DNA of 35,716 bases from NCBI GenBank assembly GCA_027366035.1, contig DAHXLK010000003.1, positions 1 through 35,716 on the forward strand. The letters run 5' to 3'. Numbering within the stretch: the stretch's first letter is position 1; each line of letters opens with the position of its first letter. A model generated the notes under the pieces. The model worked only from the letters and a program-made list of their open reading frames with translations, was not told where the DNA came from and ran no database searches. Below are positions 24,528-33,044 of this stretch, piece after piece. The translations under genes were made by a program, and so were the position numbers. The DNA comes from Chlamydiota bacterium. Lineage in GTDB: Bacteria > Chlamydiota > Chlamydiia > Chlamydiales > SM23-39.

Positions 24528-27339
24528 ATCGCTACAACCCCTTTCGAAACATCGCTTTTATTACTCGCTCCTTACTTTAGAAGAACAAGGAATTGCCGAG
24601 ATAAGCCGTCTTCCCATATCGATCCGGATCATGCTAGAGGCGCTCCTCCGTAACTGCGATGGAAATTTGGTGACGGAGGAAGATGTCCTTCATTTAGCCA
24701 AATGGAACGCAAAAAAGGTAGGCCATGCCGAGGTCCCTTTTATCGTCTCTCGGGTAATTTTGCAAGATTTCACAGGAGTCCCCCTTTTAGTCGATCTTGC
24801 CGCTATGCGCGAGGCAGTAGCCGATCAAAAAAAAGATCCGAATGTAATTGAGCCCGATGTCCCTGTTGATTTAGTTATCGACCATTCGGTGCAGGTAGAT
24901 AGGGCAGGGACCGATGACGCCTTTTTATTTAATTTGAAAACCGAGTTTCAGCGGAATAAAGAGCGCTATGAACTGCTGAAATGGGGGCAGCAGGCTTTTA
25001 AAACATTTAAAGTAGTGCCTCCCGGGATTGGGATTGTCCATCAGGTCAATCTGGAATTTATCGCTACCGTCGTCACTTCGAAAAAAATAGAAGGAGGAGA
25101 GCTCCTTTATTTCGATACCCTGGTAGGAACTGACTCGCATACGACGATGATTAATGGCCTCGGAGTTTTAGGTTGGGGGGTAGGGGGGATTGAAGCAGAG
25201 GCAGCGATGCTCGGCCAGCCGGTTGCTATGCAGATGCCGGAGGTTATCGGTGTCCATATGACCGGCAAGTTGCAAGAGGGGGTGACGGCTACCGACCTTA
25301 CCCTAAGGGTTACCGAAATGCTACGTAAAGAAAAGGTCGTCGAAAAATTTGTCGAATTTTTTGGTGACGGCGCTGCCAGCTTATCCGTTGCTGACAGGGC
25401 AACTATTGGAAATATGTCGCCGGAATATGGGGCTACCATCGGATTTTTCCCTGCCGATGAGAAGACACTCCAATACCTTGCGATGACAGGGCGCTCCAAA
25501 GAAAAAGTAGCGGAGGTAGAAGAGTATTTACGGGCCCAAAAGATGTTCGGCATCCCCAAAAAAGGAGAAGTCGATTACACCAAAGTCCTGGAGCTTGACC
25601 TATCTACGATTCGACCATCCGTTGCAGGGCCTAAAAGGCCGCAAGACAGGATCCATCTTACCGAGCTGAAAAACTCTTTTCAAGAGTTACTGACAGCGCC
25701 GCCGGATAAAGGGGGATATGGGAAAAAATTAGAGGAGAAAAACCGACAGATCTTTATCCATGCCGGAGGTTCCTTTCTCATCCATGGTGCTCATGCCGAT
25801 GGAGGGACAAGGATGATCGGCCCCCTTTCAACAGATAGAAACGAAGAAGAGATGGTGAATAATCGCCCTTTTACCAATCCCATTGCCAACCCCGGCTATA
25901 CCGAATATGGAAAGCATGAAGGGGTCTTTCATGACGGATCTATTGTTATCGCAGCCATTACCAGTTGTACCAATACCAGCAATCCCAGTGTGATGATCGG
26001 AGCCGGCCTCCTAGCCAAAAAAGCGGTGGAGCTAGGGCTTACCGTAAACCCTCTTATTAAAACTAGCTTAGCTCCTGGCTCTAGGGTAGTTACCGACTAT
26101 CTGGAAAAAACAGGATTGCAGAGGTATTTGAACGATCTTGGTTTTCACCTAGTTGCTTATGGATGTACTACTTGTATTGGCAATAGTGGACCGCTCGATG
26201 AAAAAATTGAGGAGGCTATTAAAAGTCACGATCTTATTGCCGCAAGTGTGTTGAGTGGTAACAGGAATTTCGAAGCTAGGATCCACAGTTCGGTCAAGGC
26301 AAATTTTCTTATGTCTCCTCCTCTCGTCGTCGCCTTTGCGATTGCTGGAAGGGTCGATATCGATATGACGAAAGAGCCGTTAGGAAAGGGGAAAGATGGG
26401 AAAGAGGTATTTTTAAAGGATATCTGGCCACAGGAAAAGGAGATTGAAAAAGCGATAGAAATCGGAATCCGGCCCCAGATGTTTTCACAAAGGTATTCCC
26501 ATATCTTGACCGATAATCCTGTGTGGAAAGAGATTACGGGAAAGACAGGAGCTAGGTATCCTTGGGATCCCGGTAGCACCTATATCCAAAAACCACCTTT
26601 TTTCGCGGGCTTTACCTCGCGGCTTCCTAAGCCAAAAGAATTTAAAAATATGAGGGCTCTGGCTTTATTTAAAGATTCGGTCACTACCGATCACATCTCT
26701 CCTGCTGGGGCGTTTAGTGGAAAAACGCCTGCCGGACAATATTTGGCTGCCAAAGGGGTGAAAGAAGGGGAATTTAATAGTTATGGTAGTAGGCGGGGCA
26801 ATCACAATATTATGATGCGAGGGACTTTTGCCAATGTCCGTATTCGGAATGCGTTAGCCGCCGGTAAAGAGGGGGGATTTACCCGCCTTATGCCGGAGGG
26901 AACTATCTTGCCCATTTTCGAAGCGGCTGAAATCTATTCGGCTAAGAAGGTCCCCCTAATTGTTTTTGCGGGGAAAGATTATGGGATGGGAAGTTCTCGG
27001 GATTGGGCTGCGAAGGGGACGGCACTTCTTGGAGTGGTCGCTGTCGTAGCTAAGAGTTTTGAAAGGATCCATAGAAGTAACCTCATCGGGATGGGAGTCT
27101 TGCCGTTAGTCTTTCAAGAAGGGGAAGATTGGGAATCGGTGGGGATCACAGGAGATGAAGAGTTTTCCTTTTTTGGTTTTGAACCTTCCATAAGGCCAGA
27201 AGTTACTTTGGATATTGGAAAAGGAAAAACGGTTGCTCTGACGGCTTGTTTAGAAACCCCTGTAGAAGTGGAGTATTACAAGCATGGAGGGATCCTTCCC
27301 TACACTCTTCGTAGGATTTTGTCTATTACAGGTAAGTGA
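24511..27339 (+). CDS. acnA: Aconitate hydratase (AcnA/IRP1 type)
   Basis: 942 residues, full length for the AcnA/IRP1 branch. [20 protein letters not shown] is the substrate loop. The 4Fe-4S ligands are Cys486 in ITSCTNTSN and Cys552/Cys555 in [11 protein letters not shown]. The C-terminal swivel domain has [20 protein letters not shown] and [14 protein letters not shown]. It isomerises citrate to isocitrate in the TCA cycle. Chlamydia trachomatis lacks this step, so its presence implies a more complete cycle. The first codons overlap the hydrolase gene. Confidence 0.97.
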   Translation: MNNPFKSLQPLSKHRFYYSLLTLEEQGIAEISRLPISIRIMLEALLRNCDGNLVTEEDVLHLAKWNAKKVGHAEVPFIVSRVILQDFTGVPLLVDLAAMREAVADQKKDPNVIEPDVPVDLVIDHSVQVDRAGTDDAFLFNLKTEFQRNKERYELLKWGQQAFKTFKVVPPGIGIVHQVNLEFIATVVTSKKIEGGELLYFDTLVGTDSHTTMINGLGVLGWGVGGIEAEAAMLGQPVAMQMPEVIGVHMTGKLQEGVTATDLTLRVTEMLRKEKVVEKFVEFFGDGAASLSVADRATIGNMSPEYGATIGFFPADEKTLQYLAMTGRSKEKVAEVEEYLRAQKMFGIPKKGEVDYTKVLELDLSTIRPSVAGPKRPQDRIHLTELKNSFQELLTAPPDKGGYGKKLEEKNRQIFIHAGGSFLIHGAHADGGTRMIGPLSTDRNEEEMVNNRPFTNPIANPGYTEYGKHEGVFHDGSIVIAAITSCTNTSNPSVMIGAGLLAKKAVELGLTVNPLIKTSLAPGSRVVTDYLEKTGLQRYLNDLGFHLVAYGCTTCIGNSGPLDEKIEEAIKSHDLIAASVLSGNRNFEARIHSSVKANFLMSPPLVVAFAIAGRVDIDMTKEPLGKGKDGKEVFLKDIWPQEKEIEKAIEIGIRPQMFSQRYSHILTDNPVWKEITGKTGARYPWDPGSTYIQKPPFFAGFTSRLPKPKEFKNMRALALFKDSVTTDHISPAGAFSGKTPAGQYLAAKGVKEGEFNSYGSRRGNHNIMMRGTFANVRIRNALAAGKEGGFTRLMPEGTILPIFEAAEIYSAKKVPLIVFAGKDYGMGSSRDWAAKGTALLGVVAVVAKSFERIHRSNLIGMGVLPLVFQEGEDWESVGITGDEEFSFFGFEPSIRPEVTLDIGKGKTVALTACLETPVEVEYYKHGGILPYTLRRILSITGK

Positions 27340-27364
27340 TGTCTTCACCTTTTTTTTAGACACT

Positions 27365-27468
27365 GGGACTGTTTCGATCTCCCATTTGGTGAAAATTTTA
27401 CCCTTGCTTCTTTAGATTTGATTTTTTTAAGTTCCTATGTATTAGTAGGATGTGTCGTTTTCAAAAAG
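27365..27468 (+). repeat. Palindromic element, first half, copy I
   Basis: Alpha arm and centre (GGGACTGTTTCGATCTCCCA to GATGTGTCGTTTTC), then broken off at the start of copy J. It follows the acnA stop by 25 bp. Confidence 0.85.
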
Positions 27469-27628
27469 GGGGCTGTTGAAATCTCCGCTTTTCCATTAAA
27501 ATTTGAGCCTTGCAAAGCCGGATTGATTTTTTTGAAAGAGAGATATCCTACTAAAGTATAGGCGCTTTTTAAAAAGATCAAATCCGGGGAAGCAAAGGCA
27601 TAACCAAATGGGAGATCGAAACAGTCTC
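27468..27628 (-). repeat. Palindromic element, copy J, adjoining copy I
   Basis: About 160 bp, beta arm first (GGGGCTGTTGAAATCTCCGC) and alpha arm second, ending GATCGAAACAGTCTC. Its orientation is opposite to copy I. The 340-bp gap between acnA and the sulfatase gene is otherwise empty. Confidence 0.87.
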
Positions 27629-27679
27629 AGTATACCAAAAAATTTTTGTGAAAAAATTATTATGCTCCTCGGGACTTGG

Positions 27680-29599
27680 TCAGAGATCTCTTAATGTGGT
27701 TAAAGGATATAAAGCTTTAATAAAGGATTCGGTTACTTGCGAATAGGATCCCGGTTCCATGGTGGTTTCATTCCGGTCATAGATTCCCAATACCTTGATT
27801 GTGGAAGAGGTATAAAGAGTCTTGGGGTTTTCAAATTTAGCATGGATCCTATAGGTTCCATCATGCAGGGAAAATTCGATAGGGGTTTCCCCTCCATTTT
27901 GTTGTACAGTAAAGATATAGGGCCACCTTTTATCGCTGAGGACCGATTGCCCATCAAATAGATCGGAAAAATCATCCCTTCCGGTAAGATAGTGGATAAT
28001 GGTAGGTAAAATATCGATATGGCTCGTCATGTGGCCAATACCTGTCTTTATCTCACCTAATTTGTAAAAGATGGGGACAGATATTTGTGCCTCATTGAGG
28101 TGAGTGGCATGGAACATCGCCCCTTGTTCAAAAAACTCCTCTCCATGGTCTCCTGTAAAGGCGATCACCGATTCCGTATATAGATTATTATCTTGTAACT
28201 GTTTTAAAAATGCTCCGATTTGGTAATCGACGAAATACAAGGCATTTTTATACCGGTTTTTGACCATCTCTAATTCTTTTTTTGTCGTAGCCATCGAAAG
28301 ATAGTCGATATTTTCTACGAAAGGGGTAAATGGAGTAGGAAAATCTTTGGGCCAGTGATATTCTGAGTGGGTCGCATCGAGGAAAACGATATAAAGGTTG
28401 CCATATTGCCCTTCCTTTTCCATCAAGGCCTGCCTCAGTGCTTTCCAAGTAAGTAGATCTTTATCTGCAGCGCTAAGCTTCCTGTCAGAAGAAAACTCTT
28501 GGTAGTCATCGATTAAGGCTTTCGTTTTGCCAAAAAGGAGCTCTTGCATGTTATAATAAGAGAGTTCGGCAGAACTAAACACATGGGTCTTATAGCCTAG
28601 TGATTTTAAAATTCGGATCGGAATGCTCCCCCCTTGCCACTTTTTTTTAAGTTCGGCCCAATGGTAGGGGAGGACTGAATGGAAAATGGAAAACCACGAA
28701 TAGTGAGAGGCATTGGCATTGGCAAGGGAAAGGGGAAAAGAGAGCTGTTCTTTGGAGAAAAGATGCAGGTTAGGGGTAATGTCAGAAGAGACGTAGTCTT
28801 TTCTAAAGGTTTCTATAACAAAAAGGTAAATATTGGGCCTTTTATTTGCTACGAACGATTTTTGTTTCAAGGTATCCATTATCTCTTCTTCCTTTCTGGG
28901 TTCTTTAAACGTACCCGGAAGTTGAAGGGTGAAGCCTGTAGGGGTGAGAAAGGTGGCTCCCAATGGGAGATTTTTTTTCAGATGGGAATGGGTTTTGGCT
29001 GCTATCTTATGTAAAATCCCCATATCGAGTCCCAATAGCCCCAGTCCAAGGGCAGCAGCGAACAAGAAGAGGTGGAATGGTTTTAAGATTACAGGGACTT
29101 TTTGAATAAGCTTTCGGGTAAACCAGTAAAAAAAGATCCCTATTATAGGGATGCAGAAGATAGCACCTAAAATTATAAACAGTATTTTTACGTTCATATT
29201 GAGGGCGAAAATGGCGGCAAAAAAATGGGAAATCCCTTCGGCAAAGAATAATTTGAAAGCGTATAAGATCGATGCATCCATAAGTCGAGACATGATGAAA
29301 TCGACAAAATGACCCAAAAAGAAAAGAAAAGTAATTCCAATAAAAATTTTATATAAGATCTTAGAGAATTTTTTCCGTATCCATAACCCTAAAAAAGCAA
29401 GACAGCTTATCTCTAGTAATGCTTGCCCCGCCGAGTAGAGGGTAAAGAAGATTTTCACCCCCAAGCTTCCCTCCTCCTTGGAAAAAATCTGGATAACGCT
29501 TAAAAAGGCGATAAAAAGAAAACCTAAGGAAAAATAGAGATAATTGAATTCTAAAGAAGGATCTTTACGGGTAAAAAGATTTTTAAGCCATTGAATCAT
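27680..29599 (-). CDS. Membrane-bound sulfatase-fold enzyme (LTA synthase/YejM-like)
   Basis: About 639 residues from the ATG at 29599 (a TTG at 29641 would overlap the divergent gene). Five hydrophobic segments fill residues 1-215. The alkaline-phosphatase-fold domain follows: RPNIYLFVIETFRKDYV, ITPNLHLFS, ASHYSWFSIFHSVLP, and the metal motif AFTGDHGEEFFEQG with HMTSHIDILPTIIHYLTG. Relatives transfer phosphoglycerol or phosphoethanolamine, or act as sulfatases, on the periplasmic face. The nucleophile is probably a Ser in NASHYS, not a Cys-type sulfatase motif. The likely job is envelope-lipid or glycan modification. It is divergent from the exported TrxR-Trx fusion. Confidence 0.82.
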   Translation of the reverse strand: MIQWLKNLFTRKDPSLEFNYLYFSLGFLFIAFLSVIQIFSKEEGSLGVKIFFTLYSAGQALLEISCLAFLGLWIRKKFSKILYKIFIGITFLFFLGHFVDFIMSRLMDASILYAFKLFFAEGISHFFAAIFALNMNVKILFIILGAIFCIPIIGIFFYWFTRKLIQKVPVILKPFHLFLFAAALGLGLLGLDMGILHKIAAKTHSHLKKNLPLGATFLTPTGFTLQLPGTFKEPRKEEEIMDTLKQKSFVANKRPNIYLFVIETFRKDYVSSDITPNLHLFSKEQLSFPLSLANANASHYSWFSIFHSVLPYHWAELKKKWQGGSIPIRILKSLGYKTHVFSSAELSYYNMQELLFGKTKALIDDYQEFSSDRKLSAADKDLLTWKALRQALMEKEGQYGNLYIVFLDATHSEYHWPKDFPTPFTPFVENIDYLSMATTKKELEMVKNRYKNALYFVDYQIGAFLKQLQDNNLYTESVIAFTGDHGEEFFEQGAMFHATHLNEAQISVPIFYKLGEIKTGIGHMTSHIDILPTIIHYLTGRDDFSDLFDGQSVLSDKRWPYIFTVQQNGGETPIEFSLHDGTYRIHAKFENPKTLYTSSTIKVLGIYDRNETTMEPGSYSQVTESFIKALYPLTTLRDL

Positions 29600-29640
29600 A
29601 ATGTTATGATAACTTATATTATCCCCCAAAGACAAGTACA

Positions 29641-30993
29641 ATGAAAAAGTTAATAAAAAAAATATTTTTCCTTTGTTTTCTATTTGCCATCCCTATGTTT
29701 GCAGAGGAATACTATGAGGTGGTGGTCTTAGGAGGAGGTCCCGGAGCGTTGACCTCTGCTCTCTATTTGGGAAGATTTGGTCTACGCCCGGTAGTGATCG
29801 AAGGGGGGCTTCCCGGTGGGCTCATCTCCCAGTCGCATTTGGTACAGAACTGGCCGGGAGAAGCCGGTATTTCGGGATTGCAGCTCATAGAAAAGCTTCA
29901 TAGTCAAGCGGAAGAAAATGGATCGGTCTTCCTTGCGGAAGAGGTGATAGATGTCGACTTTTCTAAAAGACCGTATACCTTTACCACAAGAGATCTGCTC
30001 CATCCTGAAAAAGTGAGAAAGATTGTTGCCTCTTTTTGTATTATTGCGATGGGAACGCGGCCCAATAGGCTAGGGGTTCCCGGAGAAGAGGATTATTGGG
30101 GGAAAGGGGTAGCAAACTGTGCGGTTTGCGATGGCCCCTTATATCAAGATAAAGTAGTTGCTATCATAGGTGGAGGCGATGCGGCTTTATTGGAGGCCGA
30201 CTATCTTTCGGAGATTGCAAGTAAGGTGTATATCTTTATAAGGAAAGATAGCTTTCGCTCTCGTGAAGAACAAAGAAAGAAAAAGATTGTGGATCGTCCT
30301 AATGTAGAGGTCCGCTACCTCACTACCATAAAGGAAATTGGGGGAAATAAGGATCAAGTGACTCATGTGATTGTAAAGAATCAGGGAAAAGAGGAAAAAA
30401 TTCCGCTCGACGGGATTTTTTTAGCGATCGGGGCGACCCCTAACTCTCATATTTTTGAAAAGAAGCTGGCCTTAGATCCTAAAGGATTTATCCAGGTAGG
30501 AAGAGATTTACAGACATCGGTTCCCGGCGTTTATGCGATTGGCGATATCATAGACCCTATTTATAAACAGGCCATTTCGGCAGCAGGAGATGGGGCGAAA
30601 GCAGCTATTTCTGCTCACAAAGAATGGCTCTCCATTCCTAAAAAAGAGCTCGCTAAAAAGGGAGGGAAAGAGCCTTCTATAAACAGACTAAAGGTAGAGG
30701 AGGTACAAAGCCTATCTCAACTACAAAAGATTATCAAAGAAAGCAAGGTTCCTGTCGTGGCCGATTTCTATGCCAGCTGGTGTGCCCCCTGCAAGATGAT
30801 AGCGCCTCTTTTTGAAGAAAAAGCAAATGAGGTGGAAAAGAGTTTTCGATTTATCAAAGTTAACATAGATATCTTGGATAATAGTTACCATATCCAATCC
30901 ATGCCCACCGTGATCCTTTTTAAAGAGGGGAAAGAGGTGACTCGTAAAGTAGGCACTTCTGAAATTTCTAACTTTTTACAAAATTTATTCTAA
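29641..30993 (+). CDS. Exported thioredoxin reductase-thioredoxin fusion
   Basis: 450 residues. A signal peptide (KKLIKKIFFLCFLFAIPMFA) is followed by a thioredoxin reductase domain: FAD motif VVLGGGPGALTSALYLG at 28-44, redox centre CAVC at 160-163, NADPH motif IIGGGDAALLEADYL at 176-189 and VYAIGDI at 298-303. A C-terminal thioredoxin domain (350-450) has the active site WCAPC at 380-384 and the cis-Pro region QSMPTVILF. Both redox pairs are complete, so it should pass electrons from NADPH to thiols by itself. TrxR-Trx fusions exist elsewhere, but an export signal is surprising because NADPH is cytosolic. It may be membrane-anchored with the enzyme inside, or act in the host. It could supply thiol peroxidases such as Tpx if cytosolic. 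Confidence 0.87.
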   Translation: MKKLIKKIFFLCFLFAIPMFAEEYYEVVVLGGGPGALTSALYLGRFGLRPVVIEGGLPGGLISQSHLVQNWPGEAGISGLQLIEKLHSQAEENGSVFLAEEVIDVDFSKRPYTFTTRDLLHPEKVRKIVASFCIIAMGTRPNRLGVPGEEDYWGKGVANCAVCDGPLYQDKVVAIIGGGDAALLEADYLSEIASKVYIFIRKDSFRSREEQRKKKIVDRPNVEVRYLTTIKEIGGNKDQVTHVIVKNQGKEEKIPLDGIFLAIGATPNSHIFEKKLALDPKGFIQVGRDLQTSVPGVYAIGDIIDPIYKQAISAAGDGAKAAISAHKEWLSIPKKELAKKGGKEPSINRLKVEEVQSLSQLQKIIKESKVPVVADFYASWCAPCKMIAPLFEEKANEVEKSFRFIKVNIDILDNSYHIQSMPTVILFKEGKEVTRKVGTSEISNFLQNLF

Positions 30994-31025
30994 AAAAACC
31001 TCTTGAGTATGCCACAATACTTTTT

Positions 31026-31718
31026 ATGAGTAGGTCTATATTGCAGTGGATTCATAATTTTGATCTTTTTCTTTTTGACTTCGACGGTCTTTTGGTCAAT
31101 ACCGAACATTTGCATTTTCAGGCTTATGTGAATGTTTTTGCCAAACGGGGTTATCATCTGAAATGGAGTTTTCAGACCTTTACGAGGATTGCCCATATTG
31201 GAGGAAGTAGTTTGCAAGAAGCTATTTGCGGAGAATTTCCCGATCTTGGAGCTATTGGTTGGGAGGAGATTTATCTGGAGAAAAGGCGAGAGTATTTACA
31301 ACTGATCACCCGAGGAAAACTTGAATTGATGCCGGGGGTAAAACCCCTTTTGCAACAGCTGGAAAAAGAAAATATTCGAAGGTGTGTCGTTACCCATGCC
31401 ATGCGGGATCAGGTGAATCTTATCACCCCCTTTCTCTCCATACTGAAGACGATACCTTACTGGTTTACTAGAGAAGAATTTGGGAAGGGAAAACCGGATC
31501 CGGAAGGCTATTTGCGGGCTATACAGTTATTGGGGAAAAAAGGAGATAGGATCATTGGTTTTGAAGATAGTGTGCGAGGGTTAAAAGCTTTAGCAGCTAC
31601 ACCGGCTTTACCTGTCCTTATTTGCGAGCCCCATTACCCACATCTGAATACAATCCTTCAAGAGCATAAAGGGGCAAAACATTTTCCTTCGCTCGACCTC
31701 ATTCATAGTCTACCTTGA
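31026..31718 (+). CDS. HAD-superfamily phosphatase (beta-phosphoglucomutase-like)
   Basis: 230 residues. Motif I is LFLFDFDGLLVNTEHLH (nucleophile Asp and general acid Asp). Motif II is the Thr in CVVTHA. Motif III is GKGKPDPEGYL, and motif IV IIGFEDSVRGLKA. The cap domain (about 25-95) is the helical C1 type of the PGM-like subgroup, which dephosphorylates sugar phosphates or interconverts hexose phosphates. The substrate is open. It overlaps truA by 20 bp at the 3' end, convergent. Confidence 0.87.
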   Translation: MSRSILQWIHNFDLFLFDFDGLLVNTEHLHFQAYVNVFAKRGYHLKWSFQTFTRIAHIGGSSLQEAICGEFPDLGAIGWEEIYLEKRREYLQLITRGKLELMPGVKPLLQQLEKENIRRCVVTHAMRDQVNLITPFLSILKTIPYWFTREEFGKGKPDPEGYLRAIQLLGKKGDRIIGFEDSVRGLKALAATPALPVLICEPHYPHLNTILQEHKGAKHFPSLDLIHSLP

Positions 31719-32421
31719 TCAAAAAAAGGGGATGGGGAGGAGCGGTAGGGCCTGCCAGTCTACGCGATTTTTCTTGTAAGATTTTGGGGATAGTATGAGG
31801 CGATAAGGCCCCTCTTGCGACCTCTAGAAGGGTCCCTACGATGTTTCTGACCATTTTATATAAAAATCCATCGGCTTCAAATTCTAACCGTATCCTATCC
31901 CCTTCCTCGATCAAATCTAATCGGTACAAAGTTTTGATCGGTTTATTTTTTGCACATCCACGACCCGCTTTATTGGAAAATGAGGTAAAATCATGGGTCC
32001 CTAGAAAATAGGCAGCTCCAGTTTTGAGTCGGTTAAGGTCTAACTTCATCTTGAGATTTAGGCTGATATTTCTTCTAAAGGGGTCAGGATGTAGAGCAAG
32101 ATGGTAGTAATAGGTTTTTCTAAGGGCGCTATATCTGGCATGAAAAGTAGGGGGGACCTCTTCGATAGTCAGGATACGGATATCGGGGGGGAGGAGGGCG
32201 TTGAGAGAATAAAGAAGGGGGAGATGAGGGGCTGTAAAATGGGCCACTTGTCCTAGCGCATGAACCCCTGCGTCGGTCCTAGAGGCTCCGATAATAGAGA
32301 TCTTTTCTCGGAGGAGGATCGATAAGGCCTTTTCTATAGTGGTTTGGATAGAGGGGCTATTGGGTTGGGATTGAAAGCCAGCATAGGCTGTCCCATCATA
32401 GGCAATCGTCATCTTGTACAT
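31699..32421 (-). CDS. truA: tRNA pseudouridine(38-40) synthase
   Basis: About 240 residues from the ATG at 32421 (MYKMTIAYDGTAYAGFQ). The catalytic Asp50 lies in IIGASRTDAGVHALGQVAHF. LNALLPPDIRI, FHARYSALRKTYYYHL and FLYKMVRNIVGTLLEVARG complete the family pattern. It makes pseudouridine 38-40 in the tRNA anticodon arm. Repeat copy K lies immediately upstream of the ATG. An in-frame ATG inside the repeat (32442) would add MGDFNSP, which I judge non-native. The insertion duplicated ATGTA, so the start codon is kept, but the native ribosome-binding site is now displaced. Confidence 0.94.
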   Translation of the reverse strand: MYKMTIAYDGTAYAGFQSQPNSPSIQTTIEKALSILLREKISIIGASRTDAGVHALGQVAHFTAPHLPLLYSLNALLPPDIRILTIEEVPPTFHARYSALRKTYYYHLALHPDPFRRNISLNLKMKLDLNRLKTGAAYFLGTHDFTSFSNKAGRGCAKNKPIKTLYRLDLIEEGDRIRLEFEADGFLYKMVRNIVGTLLEVARGALSPHTIPKILQEKSRRLAGPTAPPHPLFLIKVDYE

Positions 32422-32585
32422 GGGACTGTTGAAATCTCCCATTTGGTTAAAATTTGAGCCTTGCTTCTTCGGATTTGATCTTTTTAAAAGTGCCTATACC
32501 TTAGTAGGATATGTCACTTTCAAAAAAATCAAATCCGAAGAAGCAAGGCTCAAATTTTAACCAAATGGGAGATTTCAACAGTCCC
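32422..32585 (+). repeat. Palindromic element, copy K, near-perfect inverted repeat
   Basis: 164 bp with two 71-bp arms (69 matching positions, first 58 perfect) around a 22-bp centre CCTATACCTTAGTAGGATAT plus GT. It is flanked by TACAT at 32417-32421 and 32586-32590, a 5-bp direct repeat that includes the truA start codon. Confidence 0.95.
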
Positions 32586-32592
32586 TACATAG

Positions 32593-32624
32593 AAAAAAAA
32601 GCCCAAAAAGACATCTCTTTGGGC
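32593..32624 (-). terminator. Rho-independent terminator of the SWIB gene
   Basis: On the minus strand, GCCCAAAGAGA pairs with TCTTTTTGGGC (with one G-T pair), followed by a run of eight T. It lies 20 bp after the SWIB stop and, before the repeat inserted, directly before truA. Confidence 0.9.
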
Positions 32625-32643
32625 CGGGAAACTCAAAAAAAAA

Positions 32644-32907
32644 TTACGAGAGGTGTTTGTTGACGAGTTTTGTCATTTCAAACATGTTAACGGTTTTCTT
32701 ATTGCCGCCAAAGACTTTAGAGAGTTTTTCATCGGCAATGATATTTCTCTTGTTCTTTTGATCTTGCAATTTTCGGGATTTGATATAGTCCCAAAGCTTT
32801 TGCGTCACTTTGGTCCTTGGCATTGGCCCTTTCCCTACGATTGCCGCAAGCTCATCACTGACTTGCATCGGCTGCATGAATTTTGAGTTTTTTTGCTTAG
32901 TCGCCAT
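32644..32907 (-). CDS. SWIB/MDM2 (BAF60b) domain protein
   Basis: 87 residues, almost entirely one SWIB domain: FMQPMQVSDELAAIVGKGPM, TQKLWDYIKSRKLQD and IIADEKLSKVFGG. SWIB is otherwise typical of eukaryotic chromatin remodelling, and stand-alone versions are a well-known chlamydial trait, suggested to act in nucleoid condensation. AAAGGAG eight bases before the ATG and a strong terminator suggest high expression. This gene is the best single clue to the phylum. Confidence 0.95.
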   Translation of the reverse strand: MATKQKNSKFMQPMQVSDELAAIVGKGPMPRTKVTQKLWDYIKSRKLQDQKNKRNIIADEKLSKVFGGNKKTVNMFEMTKLVNKHLS

Positions 32908-32957
32908 ATCACTTTCTCCTTTAAGACTGAAAATGGTTTAATACTCACAATAGAAAT

Positions 32958-32986
32958 CTTTTATCTCTATGGGCTTTAATAGTCAA
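32958..32986 (-). promoter_or_regulatory. Likely promoter of the SWIB gene
   Basis: On the minus strand, TTGACT (32986-32981), a 17-bp spacer and TAAAAG (32963-32958). The -35 is near-consensus and the -10 is weak. Confidence 0.45.
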
Positions 32987-33044
32987 AAAAAATCGTTCAA
33001 AAAGGGGCCTTTCTTCCAAAATATAGATAATTTAGGTGGAGTAT

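Noticed and set aside
32422..32442. TruA start at 32442 with MGDFNSP extension
   Set aside because: The extension is encoded wholly by the inserted repeat; the family N-terminus is matched from the ATG at 32421.
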